NCBI RefSeq assembly: GCF_035917675.1 | Contig: NZ_CP109104.1 | Coordinates: 2,418,001-2,482,000 of the forward strand | Origin: Streptomyces sp. NBC_01775 | Lineage (GTDB): Bacteria > Actinomycetota > Actinomycetes > Streptomycetales > Streptomycetaceae | DNA length: 64,000 bases | Reading direction: 5' to 3' | In this document: positions 33,328 through 41,311 of the stretch, piece by piece | How the letters are laid out: each line of letters opens with the position of its first letter | Numbering within the stretch: the first letter of the stretch is position 1 | Translations under genes and position numbers: made by a program | Notes under the pieces: model-generated | What the model saw: only the letters and a program-made list of their open reading frames with translations | Database searches by the model: none | What the model was told of the DNA's origin: nothing

Positions 33328-34098
33328 TCAGCCGGGCGGCATCAGATCGCTCTCGCTGATGGTGTACGTCAGCAGGGGGTAAATGAAGTCCGTTTCATTG
33401 TTCTCACGGCGCCGTAGTCGGTAAAACTCGCGCCTCTGCTCCTCATCGGCCGACATGAGGCGCGTACCCTGCGGGAGGTATACACGTCCTTCGCGAAACC
33501 GAACGAAGGTCTTTGACGTTCGAAAGGTTACACCCAACCATTGGTTGTCCGCCGCTTGGACCGGCGCGTCCAGTACGATCCTGTGCCTGAGTCGCCGATT
33601 CGAGTCGACAGAAAACGCGACGATACTGTTGTGGGCGAGGGGGATCTCGAACTTCTCGCCACCTGACTCCTTTGATTCGAAGATCAGCTTCCTGGGCGGG
33701 CTCGCTTCGGGGTGTTGGTAGCAGGAGAAGACGGCAATAAACGATTCGTTGGCCAGATCGAGGGCTTGGTCCGAATGGCTGCCCATGGTTGTGTAAGCGT
33801 TCGTGTAGCTCTCGATGAGAGCGTTGTTGAAGCCGACCGAAAGCGCCGCACGTTCTTGAATCTGTTGCGCCAGCCGTTCGTGCACCGCCCGGAAACGCTG
33901 CGTCGGGCTGCTGTATCGAGTGGTAGTACGTACGAGAGGCACACCACCCGCCTCGTCGATCTTGGTAAGCGCGGCGCCTCGCCGGCCTTTTCCTACGTCT
34001 TCCAGACGAGCCGACGCGGACAGCTCCGCAAAGAGATTCTTCTCAGTTGGCAAAGCGCACGAGAGGATCTCATCCGAGATCCTAGACTCGGGGGTCAA
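33328..34098 (-). CDS. AlkB-like 2-oxoglutarate/Fe(II) oxygenase, short member
   Basis: A 256-residue protein with a complete double-stranded beta-helix oxygenase motif set. Iron ligands would be His108 and Asp110 (MGSHSDQALDL) and His172 (RRLRHRIVLD). The 2-oxoglutarate-binding Arg193 is in LGVTFRTSK, like the AlkB motif NLTFR. The preceding NALIESYTNAYTTMG matches the AlkB region before HxD. AlkB-type enzymes oxidise nucleic-acid bases, but other substrates exist. It starts with TTG 34098, with GGGAG six bases upstream, 17 bases inside the end of the longer oxygenase gene; the two appear to be paralogues. Two 60-base lines in the gene (33661, 33721) count 57% and 55% GC, low for this genome, suggesting transfer. 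Confidence 0.7.
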   Translation of the reverse strand: MTPESRISDEILSCALPTEKNLFAELSASARLEDVGKGRRGAALTKIDEAGGVPLVRTTTRYSSPTQRFRAVHERLAQQIQERAALSVGFNNALIESYTNAYTTMGSHSDQALDLANESFIAVFSCYQHPEASPPRKLIFESKESGGEKFEIPLAHNSIVAFSVDSNRRLRHRIVLDAPVQAADNQWLGVTFRTSKTFVRFREGRVYLPQGTRLMSADEEQRREFYRLRRRENNETDFIYPLLTYTISESDLMPPG

Positions 34099-35380
34099 CG
34101 TAATCTCCCGTGTTCATACTGAAGAGAAATTCGTCGCCGTAATCGATGAAGGACGAGGTCCTGTTCTCCTCGGCGTACAGCCTGCGCAGCTCATTCATGC
34201 CGGCCGGTGTGGGTGGCCCCAGCTTCACCAAATCTCCGGCCACTTTGAGGAACGTGTGGCCGTTCTTGTGAAGGGCTTCGGCGCTCGAACAGCGCACCAC
34301 GTATCCCAGGCGGGTCGGGAGCAACTCGGCGTCCAACGTTGAGGGCCGGATTTCGTGCGTATACAGGCGGTTGGTGGACAGCGGCATGAAGAACACGGAG
34401 CCGGGATAGAGAGTCACCGTGAACTGCGGGGGGAGCGCGACCCCGTCGCGTTCCTCGGCCGGCCCCTTGAGGCGAAAGTGGAGTTTGGTCAGCCCGCTGG
34501 CACCCTTCACACCGTAGTCGAAGACGTCTTCGGCCAGGGGCTGCAGCTTGTCGAGCCGGTCATAGAAGGTGCAGAAGGCCATGATGCCATTGACGGGCAT
34601 GTCCTTGGTCTTGTCGGCATGGGCCGAGATCTTGGCCTTGGACTGCTTGCGCTCGGCCGTGGCAAAGGTGTTGTGGTAGATCTGAGCGAGGACGTGATTT
34701 AGTGGTGCCTGGTTCCGGAAGACAGCGGCGGCCTCGCGGTTCAGAGCCTCGACGATGCGCGTGTCGGTCGGGCGAAAGTTCTCGGTCGGCCCCGAGAGAT
34801 TTGTGGAGCACCGGAGCAAGCGGAAATGTAGTTCGTCACCGTTTCGCGTGACGGGCGTCAGGTAGATTCCGCTGCGATGAGCTGTTCCCGGCTTGGTGGA
34901 CTCAGTCAGGGACTGGAACGCGTGCTCCGCACTGATCCGTCCGAAATGATCGGCGCCGAGTCCGAAAAAGCGGCGATAGTACACGCCGACGCCATGTACG
35001 CGGACGGGAACTCGGCCGAGGCCGACGAGAGTCCGAGGTTTGTCGACGCCCTCGTGGTAACCGTGTGATAGCTCCCGGATAACAAATACCCGGGCAGCCG
35101 CATGCAGTTGGCGGTCGCTGATCCCGGATATATCGCCACACAGGTAGACGGTCTTCTGCGCAAGGTTGGGCGAACCAGAAGCAAGGTCCTCTGGCGTGAT
35201 TGTGGACCCGAAGAAGTCCCCGATCAAGTCATTATCTTGCAACATCGAAGGCGCAACCAAGATGTTGCTCGCATCCTCGATGCAGGCTTCTGTTAGCCCT
35301 GTTGTGCACATCAAACGGTACCTGTCATTTGCAGATCTTGGTGGACTGCTCAAAACCGTGGACATGGCGATGGCCCGCAC
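34082..35380 (-). CDS. AlkB-like 2-oxoglutarate/Fe(II) oxygenase, long member
   Basis: A 432-residue protein whose C-terminal half is a second 2-oxoglutarate oxygenase domain. It has His254-x-Asp256 in ISAHADKTKDMP, His342 in RLYTHEIRPS, and an Arg357-x5-Arg363 pair (TRLGYVVR) as in AlkB. NHVLAQIYHNTF before HxD and PLSTNRLYTHE before the distal His align with the shorter downstream protein (NNALIESYTNAY, VDSNRRLRHR). The first ~215 residues are an added domain I do not recognise (starting near YRLMCTTGLTEAC and including RVPVRVHGVGVYYRRFFGLG). GTG 35380 or ATG 35365 may be the start; neither has a clear ribosome site. AT-rich DNA upstream (TTTGC...GCAAA at 35388-35408) may hold the promoter. 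Confidence 0.65.
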   Translation of the reverse strand: MRAIAMSTVLSSPPRSANDRYRLMCTTGLTEACIEDASNILVAPSMLQDNDLIGDFFGSTITPEDLASGSPNLAQKTVYLCGDISGISDRQLHAAARVFVIRELSHGYHEGVDKPRTLVGLGRVPVRVHGVGVYYRRFFGLGADHFGRISAEHAFQSLTESTKPGTAHRSGIYLTPVTRNGDELHFRLLRCSTNLSGPTENFRPTDTRIVEALNREAAAVFRNQAPLNHVLAQIYHNTFATAERKQSKAKISAHADKTKDMPVNGIMAFCTFYDRLDKLQPLAEDVFDYGVKGASGLTKLHFRLKGPAEERDGVALPPQFTVTLYPGSVFFMPLSTNRLYTHEIRPSTLDAELLPTRLGYVVRCSSAEALHKNGHTFLKVAGDLVKLGPPTPAGMNELRRLYAEENRTSSFIDYGDEFLFSMNTGDYVDPRV

Positions 35381-36073
35381 TCCCTAATTTGCATTGCGAA
35401 TACGCAAACGAAAGGCGACGGACCGTTGAATCTTGATGCTCTCACGGGGCTCGACAGCGGGCAACGGGTTCTGCCGGTAGCGCGCTCTCCTGGGCCGCGC
35501 CCGAGGCCAGGGGCCCTATCCGTGAGCGGCCCTGCGCCGAACCCGCCGCGCATGCGGCCGACCCTGAACCCCCAACGGCAGAGCCCGGCATGCCTGAGCG
35601 TCCACGTAGCAACAGGCCGACCGGCCGGGCCCGACTTCAGCCCGGTCTCAGGACGGGCCGGGAAATGCCTCTGGATCGGGCTCCGGGCAGTGCGTTCGAC
35701 CACCGGGTGGCTGCGAGGCTGTCGGCGAGACGGAGGAGGTCCGCGCTCAGCGGGAAGTCCGCGTTTCACGCGGCTTCGAAGGAACTCTGTACCTCGCGCC
35801 CTTCGTCCGCGAGCAGCCGGTGGCACGTCGGGCGAGGCGAGCTTGGAGCGCGGGCCCATCGCCGAGCCGAGGCGCAACTTCGGCCACTTCTCCAGGACTT
35901 GATACCGGCGTGGCGTCTTCGGGGGCCTGGGGAGGGTTAGGGGGCTCCGGGGTCCGCCGGGGGCCCGATATAACCAGAAGCTATATGCGCCCCGTACGCG
36001 GATGCTGCCTGGCGTCCGCCAAGGCGTGCATCGAAAGTAGATCTTGGTCGGGCTATGATCTTGGTTCCTGGCA
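35381..36073. other. Gene-free stretch between oxygenases and IS remnant
   Basis: About 690 bases. The first 35 bases are AT-rich and contain TTTGC/GCAAA arms, a likely control region for the oxygenase pair. The rest returns to high GC, and its long open frames on both strands are low-complexity Arg/Pro/Gly shadows. One minus-strand frame (about 35690-35850) reads LLADEGREVQSSFEAA, a stop, then NADFPLSADLLRLADSLAA, which may be debris of a lost gene. ATATA/TATAT arms occur near 35970-35990. Confidence 0.35.
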
Positions 36074-36942
36074 CGTGGAGATCTGACGGACGAGCAATGG
36101 GCGGTGCTGGAACCGTTGTTGCCGAAGGGCAAGAAGCCCGGCCGCCCGCTGACGTGGGCCCGGCGACAGCTGATCGACGGCCTACGGTTCCGGGACCGCA
36201 CCGGTGTTCCGTGGCGGGACATGCCCGCCGAGTACGGACCCTGGGGTCGGGTGCAGGACCTGTTCCGCCGATGGCAGCGGGACGGCATCTGGCATCGGAT
36301 CTTCACCGCGGTGCAGGCCTTGGCGGATGCCAAGGAGCTGATCACCTGGGACCTCAACGTAGACTCCATGGTCGTGCGCGCCCACCAGCACGCCGCCGGT
36401 GCGCGTAAAAAGGGGAGTTCCAACAGAAACCGCCTGGCGGTGTCGCCTGCGAGCCAGACGACCACGGGCTAGGACGCTTCCGCGACGGTCTTACCACCAA
36501 GCTGCACCTGGCCTTCGAACAGAGGCAGAATCCCATGTCCAACGTGATCACGGCCGGGCAGCGCGGGGATTCTCCGCAGTTCGAGGTCGTGCTGGGCCGC
36601 ATCCGGGTGCCCCGACTGGGGTGCGGCAGGCCCCGCGTGCGCCCGCGACGGGTGCGGGCGGACAAGGCGTACGCGTCCCGCAAGAACCGCGCCTACCTGC
36701 GGCGGCGCGGTATCCGCTGCACCATTCCGGACAAGGCCGACCAGGCCTGGAACCGCGAGAAGCGCGGGTTCAGCGGGGGTCGGCCACCGAAGTTCGACCC
36801 AGAACCACAAGGCCCGGCACGCGGTCGAGTACGGCAGCAGTCGCCTCAAGAGACATCGAAGCGTGGGACCACCAGGTACGACAAACTCGCGGTCCGCTAC
36901 GAGGCTGCCGTCCTCGTTGCCGCCATCAACGAGTGGTTGTGA
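36074..36942 (+). pseudogene. IS5-family transposase remnant (two-frame type)
   Basis: DDE transposase of the IS5 family. The first frame reads DLTDEQWAVLEPLLPKGKK to WDLNVDSMVVRAHQHAAGA (first Asp). At AAAAAG (36407-36412) a minus-one shift leads to the second frame (QQKPPGGVACEP, then VRADKAYASRK with the second Asp, then YDKLAVRYEAAVLVAAINEWL and stop). Such shifts are programmed in related elements. Between about 36800 and 36868, however, the catalytic Glu block RHAVEYGSSRLK lies in the other frame because of two compensating indels, so the protein lacks its third catalytic residue. No start codon precedes the first frame, and I could not find matching terminal inverted repeats. The element is dead. 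Confidence 0.8.
36407..36412 (+). other. Probable minus-one frameshift site AAA AAG
   Basis: Codons AAA AAG at the join of the two transposase frames allow slippage one base back, after which the second frame continues without a stop. Its position matches the overlap of orfA and orfB in two-frame IS5 relatives. Confidence 0.55.
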
Positions 36943-37468
36943 CGTACTGGTCCGACGACAACTCGAACACCCGTACTCGCCGACCGCCGGTGGGATTGAC
37001 GGTCTCACGGACCGGATGCATCCCCAGTTTGGTCATGATCCGTTCGGAGGCGTCGTTGCCCACTTGAGTGATGCTGACGATCCGCTCCAGCCCTCGCTCT
37101 TCGAACCCGAACCGTACAGCGGCCGTAGCGGCCTCGGTGGCCAAGCCCTGCCCCCAGTGGGAACGTCCCAGCCGCCAGCCGACCTCAACCGCCGGCAGTA
37201 CCTCCGGCAAGAAGTCGGGCACCGAAAGGCCGGTGAAACCGGCCAGTTCGCCAGTGGACCGGATCTCCACGGCGAACAGGCCGAAGCCCTGTCCCTCCCA
37301 CTCGCTCTCCCATGCCTGGACCCCGCCGCGAGTCTGCTGTTCGTCACGGACGCTGCCGTCACGGATCCACCGCATGACCTCGGGGTCTGCATTGACGGCA
37401 GCCATGGGCGCAATGTCTTCCTCGCGCCAGCGACGCAGGATCAAACGGGGAGTCTCAAGCGTGACCAT
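36926..37468 (-). CDS. GNAT-family acetyltransferase (RimJ/RimL type)
   Basis: A 180-residue N-acetyltransferase of the RimJ/RimL/Acetyltransf_3 type. It opens with TLETPRLILRRWREED, has the central strand VEVGWRLGRSHWGQGLATEA (acetyl-CoA loop RSHWGQGLA) and ends ERIMTKLGMHPVRE. These enzymes acetylate ribosomal proteins, antibiotics or small amines; the substrate here is unknown. ATG 37468 begins the conserved sequence, although the frame is open 44 codons further. Its last five or six codons run into the transposase remnant (overlap 36926-36942), so insertion or deletion of the IS edge may have replaced the original C-terminus. Confidence 0.8.
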   Translation of the reverse strand: MVTLETPRLILRRWREEDIAPMAAVNADPEVMRWIRDGSVRDEQQTRGGVQAWESEWEGQGFGLFAVEIRSTGELAGFTGLSVPDFLPEVLPAVEVGWRLGRSHWGQGLATEAATAAVRFGFEERGLERIVSITQVGNDASERIMTKLGMHPVRETVNPTGGRRVRVFELSSDQYVTTTR

Positions 37469-37740
37469 CCGATCATTCTGGATCACAAATGGCTCTCCGC
37501 CATCCTCACCAGGCACTTTCGAGACACGCCCCTGACGGAACAAGCAACCCTCCCCGTGACCATTCATTAGCGCGCAATCCGGCAGAGTTCCCGGCGGCAC
37601 CCGGTTCCTGCTCCACCATCGACCAGATCCCCACCCCGTAACGGCCCCGGCTGGGCCCTGGCCCCGCCCCCCGCCCAGTCACCTCATCGCGCCGCCCGCG
37701 CCCGCCATGGCTGGATCTTGGTGATTATTAAAATGCGGCC

Positions 37741-38721
37741 ATGACGAAGACGCATGTGGTGGCTGTACTGGCCTTCGACGGAATGGCACCCTTCGAGCTG
37801 GGCGTGGTGGCGGAGGTCTTCGGCCTGTCCCGGCCTGAGCTGGGAGACCTGCCCTGGTACGAGCTGCGGGTATGCGCCGAGGAACCCGGCCGGGATCTGC
37901 GGGCGGTCGGCGGGTTCACGCTGCGCGCCGAGCACGGGCTCGATGCGCTGGCCGCGGCGGACACGCTGATCGTGCCGGGGGTGGCCAAAGCCGGGGCGGA
38001 GGTCTCGCCCGCCCTGGTGGAGGCGCTGCTGCGGGCCCATGCGCGGGGGGCGCGCCTGGTCTCGATCTGCTCGGGGGCGTTCGTGCTGGCCGCGACCGGC
38101 CTGCTGGAGGGCCGGCGCGCCACCACCCACTGGCGCTATGCCCGCGCGCTTGCCGAACGGCATCCCGGGATCGAGGTCGACCCCGACGTGCTGTACGTCG
38201 ACAACGGCGATGTCTTCACCAGCGCGGGCAGCGCGGCCGGTATCGACCTGTGCCTCTACCTGGTCCGGGCTGATCACGGTGCGGCCGTCGCCAACGCGGT
38301 GGCGCGCCGCTTCGTCGTTCCGCCGCACCGCGAGGGCGGGCAGGCCCAGTTCATCGAGGCGGCGGTGGGAGAGATCGGCCCCGAGGACGACGGCGTCACG
38401 CAGAGCATGAACTGGGCGCTGCGTCATCTGCACACACCTCTGTCCGTGCCCGCCCTGGCCCGGGCTGCGTGCATGTCGGAACGCTCGTACTTGAGGCACT
38501 TCACCCGCCGCAACGGCGTGAGCCCCATGCGCTGGGTCATCACTCAGCGGGTGGCTGTCAGCCTGCCGCTGCTCGAGTCCGGCGAGGGCACCGTGGACGA
38601 GGTCGCCGCCGCGGTCGGCTTCGACAGCACCGCGACGTACCGGCACCACTTCACCCGCCAGATGCGTACGACGCCGACGGCCTACCGCAAGACGTTCACC
38701 CGCGTCCCCGCGCACCCGTAA
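37741..38721 (+). CDS. GlxA/FtrA-like AraC transcriptional regulator
   Basis: A 326-residue regulator. Residues 1-190 form a DJ-1/PfpI-like domain (VVAVLAFDGMAPFELGVVAEVFG; nucleophile-elbow Cys in LVSICSGAFVLAATG; THWRYA; GSAAGIDLCLYLV). The C-terminal part has two AraC helix-turn-helix motifs (VPALARAACMSERSYLRHFTRRNGVSP and VDEVAAAVGFDSTATYRHHFTRQM). Proteins of this layout respond to small metabolites. The rhodanese gene 160 bases downstream on the same strand is the natural target; I recall the same pairing in other bacteria as FtrA plus rhodanese. The upstream GGTGATTATTAAAATG is unusually AT-rich for the genome and may be the promoter. Confidence 0.9.
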   Translation: MTKTHVVAVLAFDGMAPFELGVVAEVFGLSRPELGDLPWYELRVCAEEPGRDLRAVGGFTLRAEHGLDALAAADTLIVPGVAKAGAEVSPALVEALLRAHARGARLVSICSGAFVLAATGLLEGRRATTHWRYARALAERHPGIEVDPDVLYVDNGDVFTSAGSAAGIDLCLYLVRADHGAAVANAVARRFVVPPHREGGQAQFIEAAVGEIGPEDDGVTQSMNWALRHLHTPLSVPALARAACMSERSYLRHFTRRNGVSPMRWVITQRVAVSLPLLESGEGTVDEVAAAVGFDSTATYRHHFTRQMRTTPTAYRKTFTRVPAHP

Positions 38722-38881
38722 GGGTCACTCCGTACGACTGGCGGAATCTTGGCGACTTCAGGCATTTACGCCACTCGTGGGGCGGGCCCAGGGATCAAAG
38801 GATGGAGACGTCGTCGGCCGGGGATACCCGGCACGGCCCACCGGACCCCGTCCCGACCAGCAGGAACAAGAGGTACTCCCC

Positions 38882-39367
38882 ATGCCTGCCACCGCTTCCG
38901 CCGCGATCACCAGTGCCGTCCTGAGCGTGCCCGCCGCCGCCCCGGCCGAGGCCGCCGCCCACTACGCCGCCCGTCTCGCCTTCGAGGCGGATGTCTCCGA
39001 CGTCCACGCCGATCTGGCATCCGGCTCACCCGGCGTCGTGGTGGTCGACACCCGCAGCAATGCCGCCTGGGACCAGGGTCACATCCCCGGCGCCCTCCAC
39101 ATCCCCACCGCACAGATTGCCGACCTGGCACCGCAGCTGATCGACCCGGCCCAGACCGTGGTCACCTACTGCTGGGGCCCCGGCTGCAACGGCGCGACCC
39201 GCGCGGCGCTGGCCTTCGCCCGCCTCGGCTACCAGGTCAAGGAAATGCTCGGCGGCTTCGAGTACTGGGCACGCGAGGGCTTCGCCTACGACTCCGCCAC
39301 CGGTGCCGAGCAGCGTCCTGTCGACGACCTGGCCGCCCCGCGCTCGGGCATCTCCTGCGCATGCTGA
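38882..39367 (+). CDS. Rhodanese-domain protein
   Basis: A 161-residue single-domain rhodanese (sulfurtransferase), probably moving sulfane sulfur between small thiols. The family strands VVVVDTRSNAAWDQGHIPGALHIP are followed by the active-site loop TYCWGPGCNGATRAA, whose first Cys would carry the persulfide; then LGYQVKEMLGGFEYW. Upstream about 40 residues are Ala-rich without a clear export signal. ATG 38882 has an AGAGG about 9 bases before it and replaces an earlier in-frame start. Two extra Cys close the protein (SCAC). Its stop overlaps the start of a truncated GNAT frame. Regulation by the preceding AraC protein is likely. Confidence 0.9.
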   Translation: MPATASAAITSAVLSVPAAAPAEAAAHYAARLAFEADVSDVHADLASGSPGVVVVDTRSNAAWDQGHIPGALHIPTAQIADLAPQLIDPAQTVVTYCWGPGCNGATRAALAFARLGYQVKEMLGGFEYWAREGFAYDSATGAEQRPVDDLAAPRSGISCAC

Positions 39368-39492
39368 AGGACACCGCACGGCCGGGCGGCGTGATCCGTC
39401 CGGCCACCGCGGCCGACCTGCCGGCGACAGCCCACCTGTGCGCCGCCCACGCTGCCTTCGAGCCAGACCTCAAGCCCTGTCTCGGCAACTAA
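39361..39492 (+). pseudogene. Truncated GNAT gene, 5' fragment
   Basis: A 43-codon frame overlaps the rhodanese stop (ATGCTGA). It begins MLKDTARPGGVIRPATAADLP and continues ATAHLCAAHAAFE, the typical first strand and helix of a GNAT enzyme. It then breaks off at KPCLGN and stop, well short of the acetyl-CoA loop. The following 249 bases (to 39741) have no gene I can name; they show lower GC and a short plus-strand frame (LLLRLVAANDPG) possibly from a lost mobile element. Confidence 0.6.
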
Positions 39493-39741
39493 AGCCCGTA
39501 CGCACCCCGCTCCTACTGCGCCTGGTCGCCGCCAACGACCCAGGAATTCACGCCAAGAGACGGTGAAGTCCGACGGCCAGCAAGTGGCATCCGACCCAAC
39601 GTTACTCACACGAGAGGCTGCCTGACACCCCATCAGGACGAGCGTCAAGACAGCTACGAAAGCGTCATTTCAGCGCCAAGACATCGCCCGTAACGCCCAC
39701 ACCGCAACACCACACACAATGCCTACGAGAAAAAACGCAGC

Positions 39742-41085
39742 TCAGGCGCCTTCCTTCACCGGCTCCAGAATCGCCACACACTCCATGTGGTGCGTCATCG
39801 GGAAGAGGTCGAAGGCGCGGAGGAAGCGGGGCTTGTAGCCCTGGGCCGCGAAGTAGGTGAGATCGCGGGCCAGGGCCGCGGGGTCGCAGGCCACGTAGGC
39901 GATGCGGCGGGGGCCCAGTGCCGCGATGGACTCCACGATGCGCTTGCCCGCGCCGGTCCTGGGCGGGTCGAGGACGACGAGGTCGGCCTCGGTGATGCCG
40001 GTGCGGGGCAGGACCTGCTCGACCTTGCCGTGCTCGATCCGTACGCGCGGGAAGTCCTCAAGGTTCTTGCGGGCGTCCGCCGCCGCGCGCTTGCCGGACT
40101 CGATGCCCAGCACCGCGCCCTTCTCCCCGATCCGGTCCGCCAGCGCGCCCGCGAACAGGCCCACGCCGCAGTACAGGTCGAGGGCCATCTCGCCCTTGCG
40201 CGGGGTGAGTCCGCGCATGACGGCGTCCACCAGGACCTCCGCGGCGCGGGGGTGGACCTGCCAGAAGCCGCCCTCGCCGACGCGCCAGGTGCGGTCGTCG
40301 GCCCGCTCGCGGACGAAGTCGCGACCGTGCACGCGGTGCACGGCCCCGTCCTTCTCCCCGACGCGCAGGACGGACACCTCGCGGTCCAGCTCCACGATGG
40401 GCAGCCGGCCGCCGGGGCGGGGGGTGAGGATGACCTGGCGGTCGGTGGAGCCGGTGGCGGCGATCGCGTCCACGGACGCGATCTGCGGCCACTCCCGGCT
40501 CTCGATGCCCAGTTCCTCGACGCCCGGCGCGGCGATCAGGCAGCGGTCGACGGGCTCCACCTCGTGGGAGCGGTGCCGTCGCAGTCCCGCGCGGCCCTCG
40601 GTGTCGACGGCGTACCCCACCCGGGTGCGCCAGGCGGGCACCTCGCCGGGGGCGACCTTGTCGCCGGGGGCGGGCTCGACGGTGCCGTCCCAGGCGACGT
40701 CCTCGGGGGTGAGCCCGGCCAGCCGGCTGAGCTGCTCGGTGAGCACGTCGCCCTTGAGCCTGCGCTGCGCTCCCGGCTTGACGTGCTGCCAGTCGCAGCC
40801 GCCGCAGCGCCCGGGGCCCGAGAAGGGGCAGGGTGCCTCGATGCGGTCCTTCGCGGGGTCCAGCACCTGTACGGCGTCGGCCCGCAGGAAGCGGGAGTCG
40901 GCGCGGCCCTCGGTCACACGGGCCACCACCCGCTCGCCGGGCAGCGTGTGCCGGACGAAGAGGACCTGGCCCTCCTCCGTACGCGCGACACAGTGGCCGC
41001 CGTGCGCGACGGGGCCGATCTCGACCTCGTACTCCTCCCCCACCAGGGAGGGGGCGAGCTGTCCTGACGCGCTGGCTTCGGGCAT
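39742..41085 (-). CDS. TrmA/RlmD-family RNA 5-methyluridine methyltransferase
   Basis: A 447-residue SAM-dependent enzyme that methylates a uridine in rRNA or tRNA. A TRAM domain comes first (YEVEIGPVAHGGHCVARTEEGQVLFVRHTLPGE). Cysteines in CPFSGPGRCGGCDWQH suggest the iron-sulfur cluster of the RlmD branch. The SAM site is LDLYCGVGLFAGAL. The catalytic Cys lies in YVACDPAALARDL after LDPPRTGAGK, and PMTHHMECVAIL closes the domain. It corresponds to Rv2689c in the conserved actinobacterial block. ATG 41085 begins MPEASASG; the frame is open upstream, but without support. It is on the same strand as the KimA-like gene, 226 bases downstream of it. Confidence 0.9.
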   Translation of the reverse strand: MPEASASGQLAPSLVGEEYEVEIGPVAHGGHCVARTEEGQVLFVRHTLPGERVVARVTEGRADSRFLRADAVQVLDPAKDRIEAPCPFSGPGRCGGCDWQHVKPGAQRRLKGDVLTEQLSRLAGLTPEDVAWDGTVEPAPGDKVAPGEVPAWRTRVGYAVDTEGRAGLRRHRSHEVEPVDRCLIAAPGVEELGIESREWPQIASVDAIAATGSTDRQVILTPRPGGRLPIVELDREVSVLRVGEKDGAVHRVHGRDFVRERADDRTWRVGEGGFWQVHPRAAEVLVDAVMRGLTPRKGEMALDLYCGVGLFAGALADRIGEKGAVLGIESGKRAAADARKNLEDFPRVRIEHGKVEQVLPRTGITEADLVVLDPPRTGAGKRIVESIAALGPRRIAYVACDPAALARDLTYFAAQGYKPRFLRAFDLFPMTHHMECVAILEPVKEGA

Positions 41086-41234
41086 GGCGGAGTGACTCCA
41101 GGAACGGGGGCGGCGCGGGCCCGTGCCGGGCCCGGAGAGCGGCGTGGGCCGCGGCGGCGGGAGCCGCTGCGAGCCGCAACCGCCGAGTCTACTTCCCGCG
41201 CCGGTCGTCCCCACCCCGCGCCGGTTGTCCCCGT

Positions 41235-41287
41235 CCGAAGCCCGTACCCGACGCCCTCGCCGACGGCCGAAGCCCGTACCCGACGCC
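41235..41287. repeat. 21-bp direct repeat, 32-bp period
   Basis: CCGAAGCCCGTACCCGACGCC occurs at 41235-41255 and exactly again at 41267-41287, between the methyltransferase and KimA-like genes. A weaker pair (CGCGCCGGTCGTCCCC and CGCGCCGGTTGTCCCC) lies just before. It looks like local tandem duplication; a regulatory use is unproven. Confidence 0.75.
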
Positions 41288-41311
41288 CCGCCGCCGAAGG
41301 CAAGGCCCGTG

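Noticed and set aside
35350..36465. 371-residue minus-strand frame between oxygenase and IS genes
   Set aside because: Runs through the transposase in antisense and through low-complexity DNA; no motif or ribosome site.
32014..39741. Prophage or integrative element
   Set aside because: No integrase, tRNA attachment site, relaxase or phage structural gene is visible; only IS debris and decayed genes, so an accessory hot spot is the safer description.
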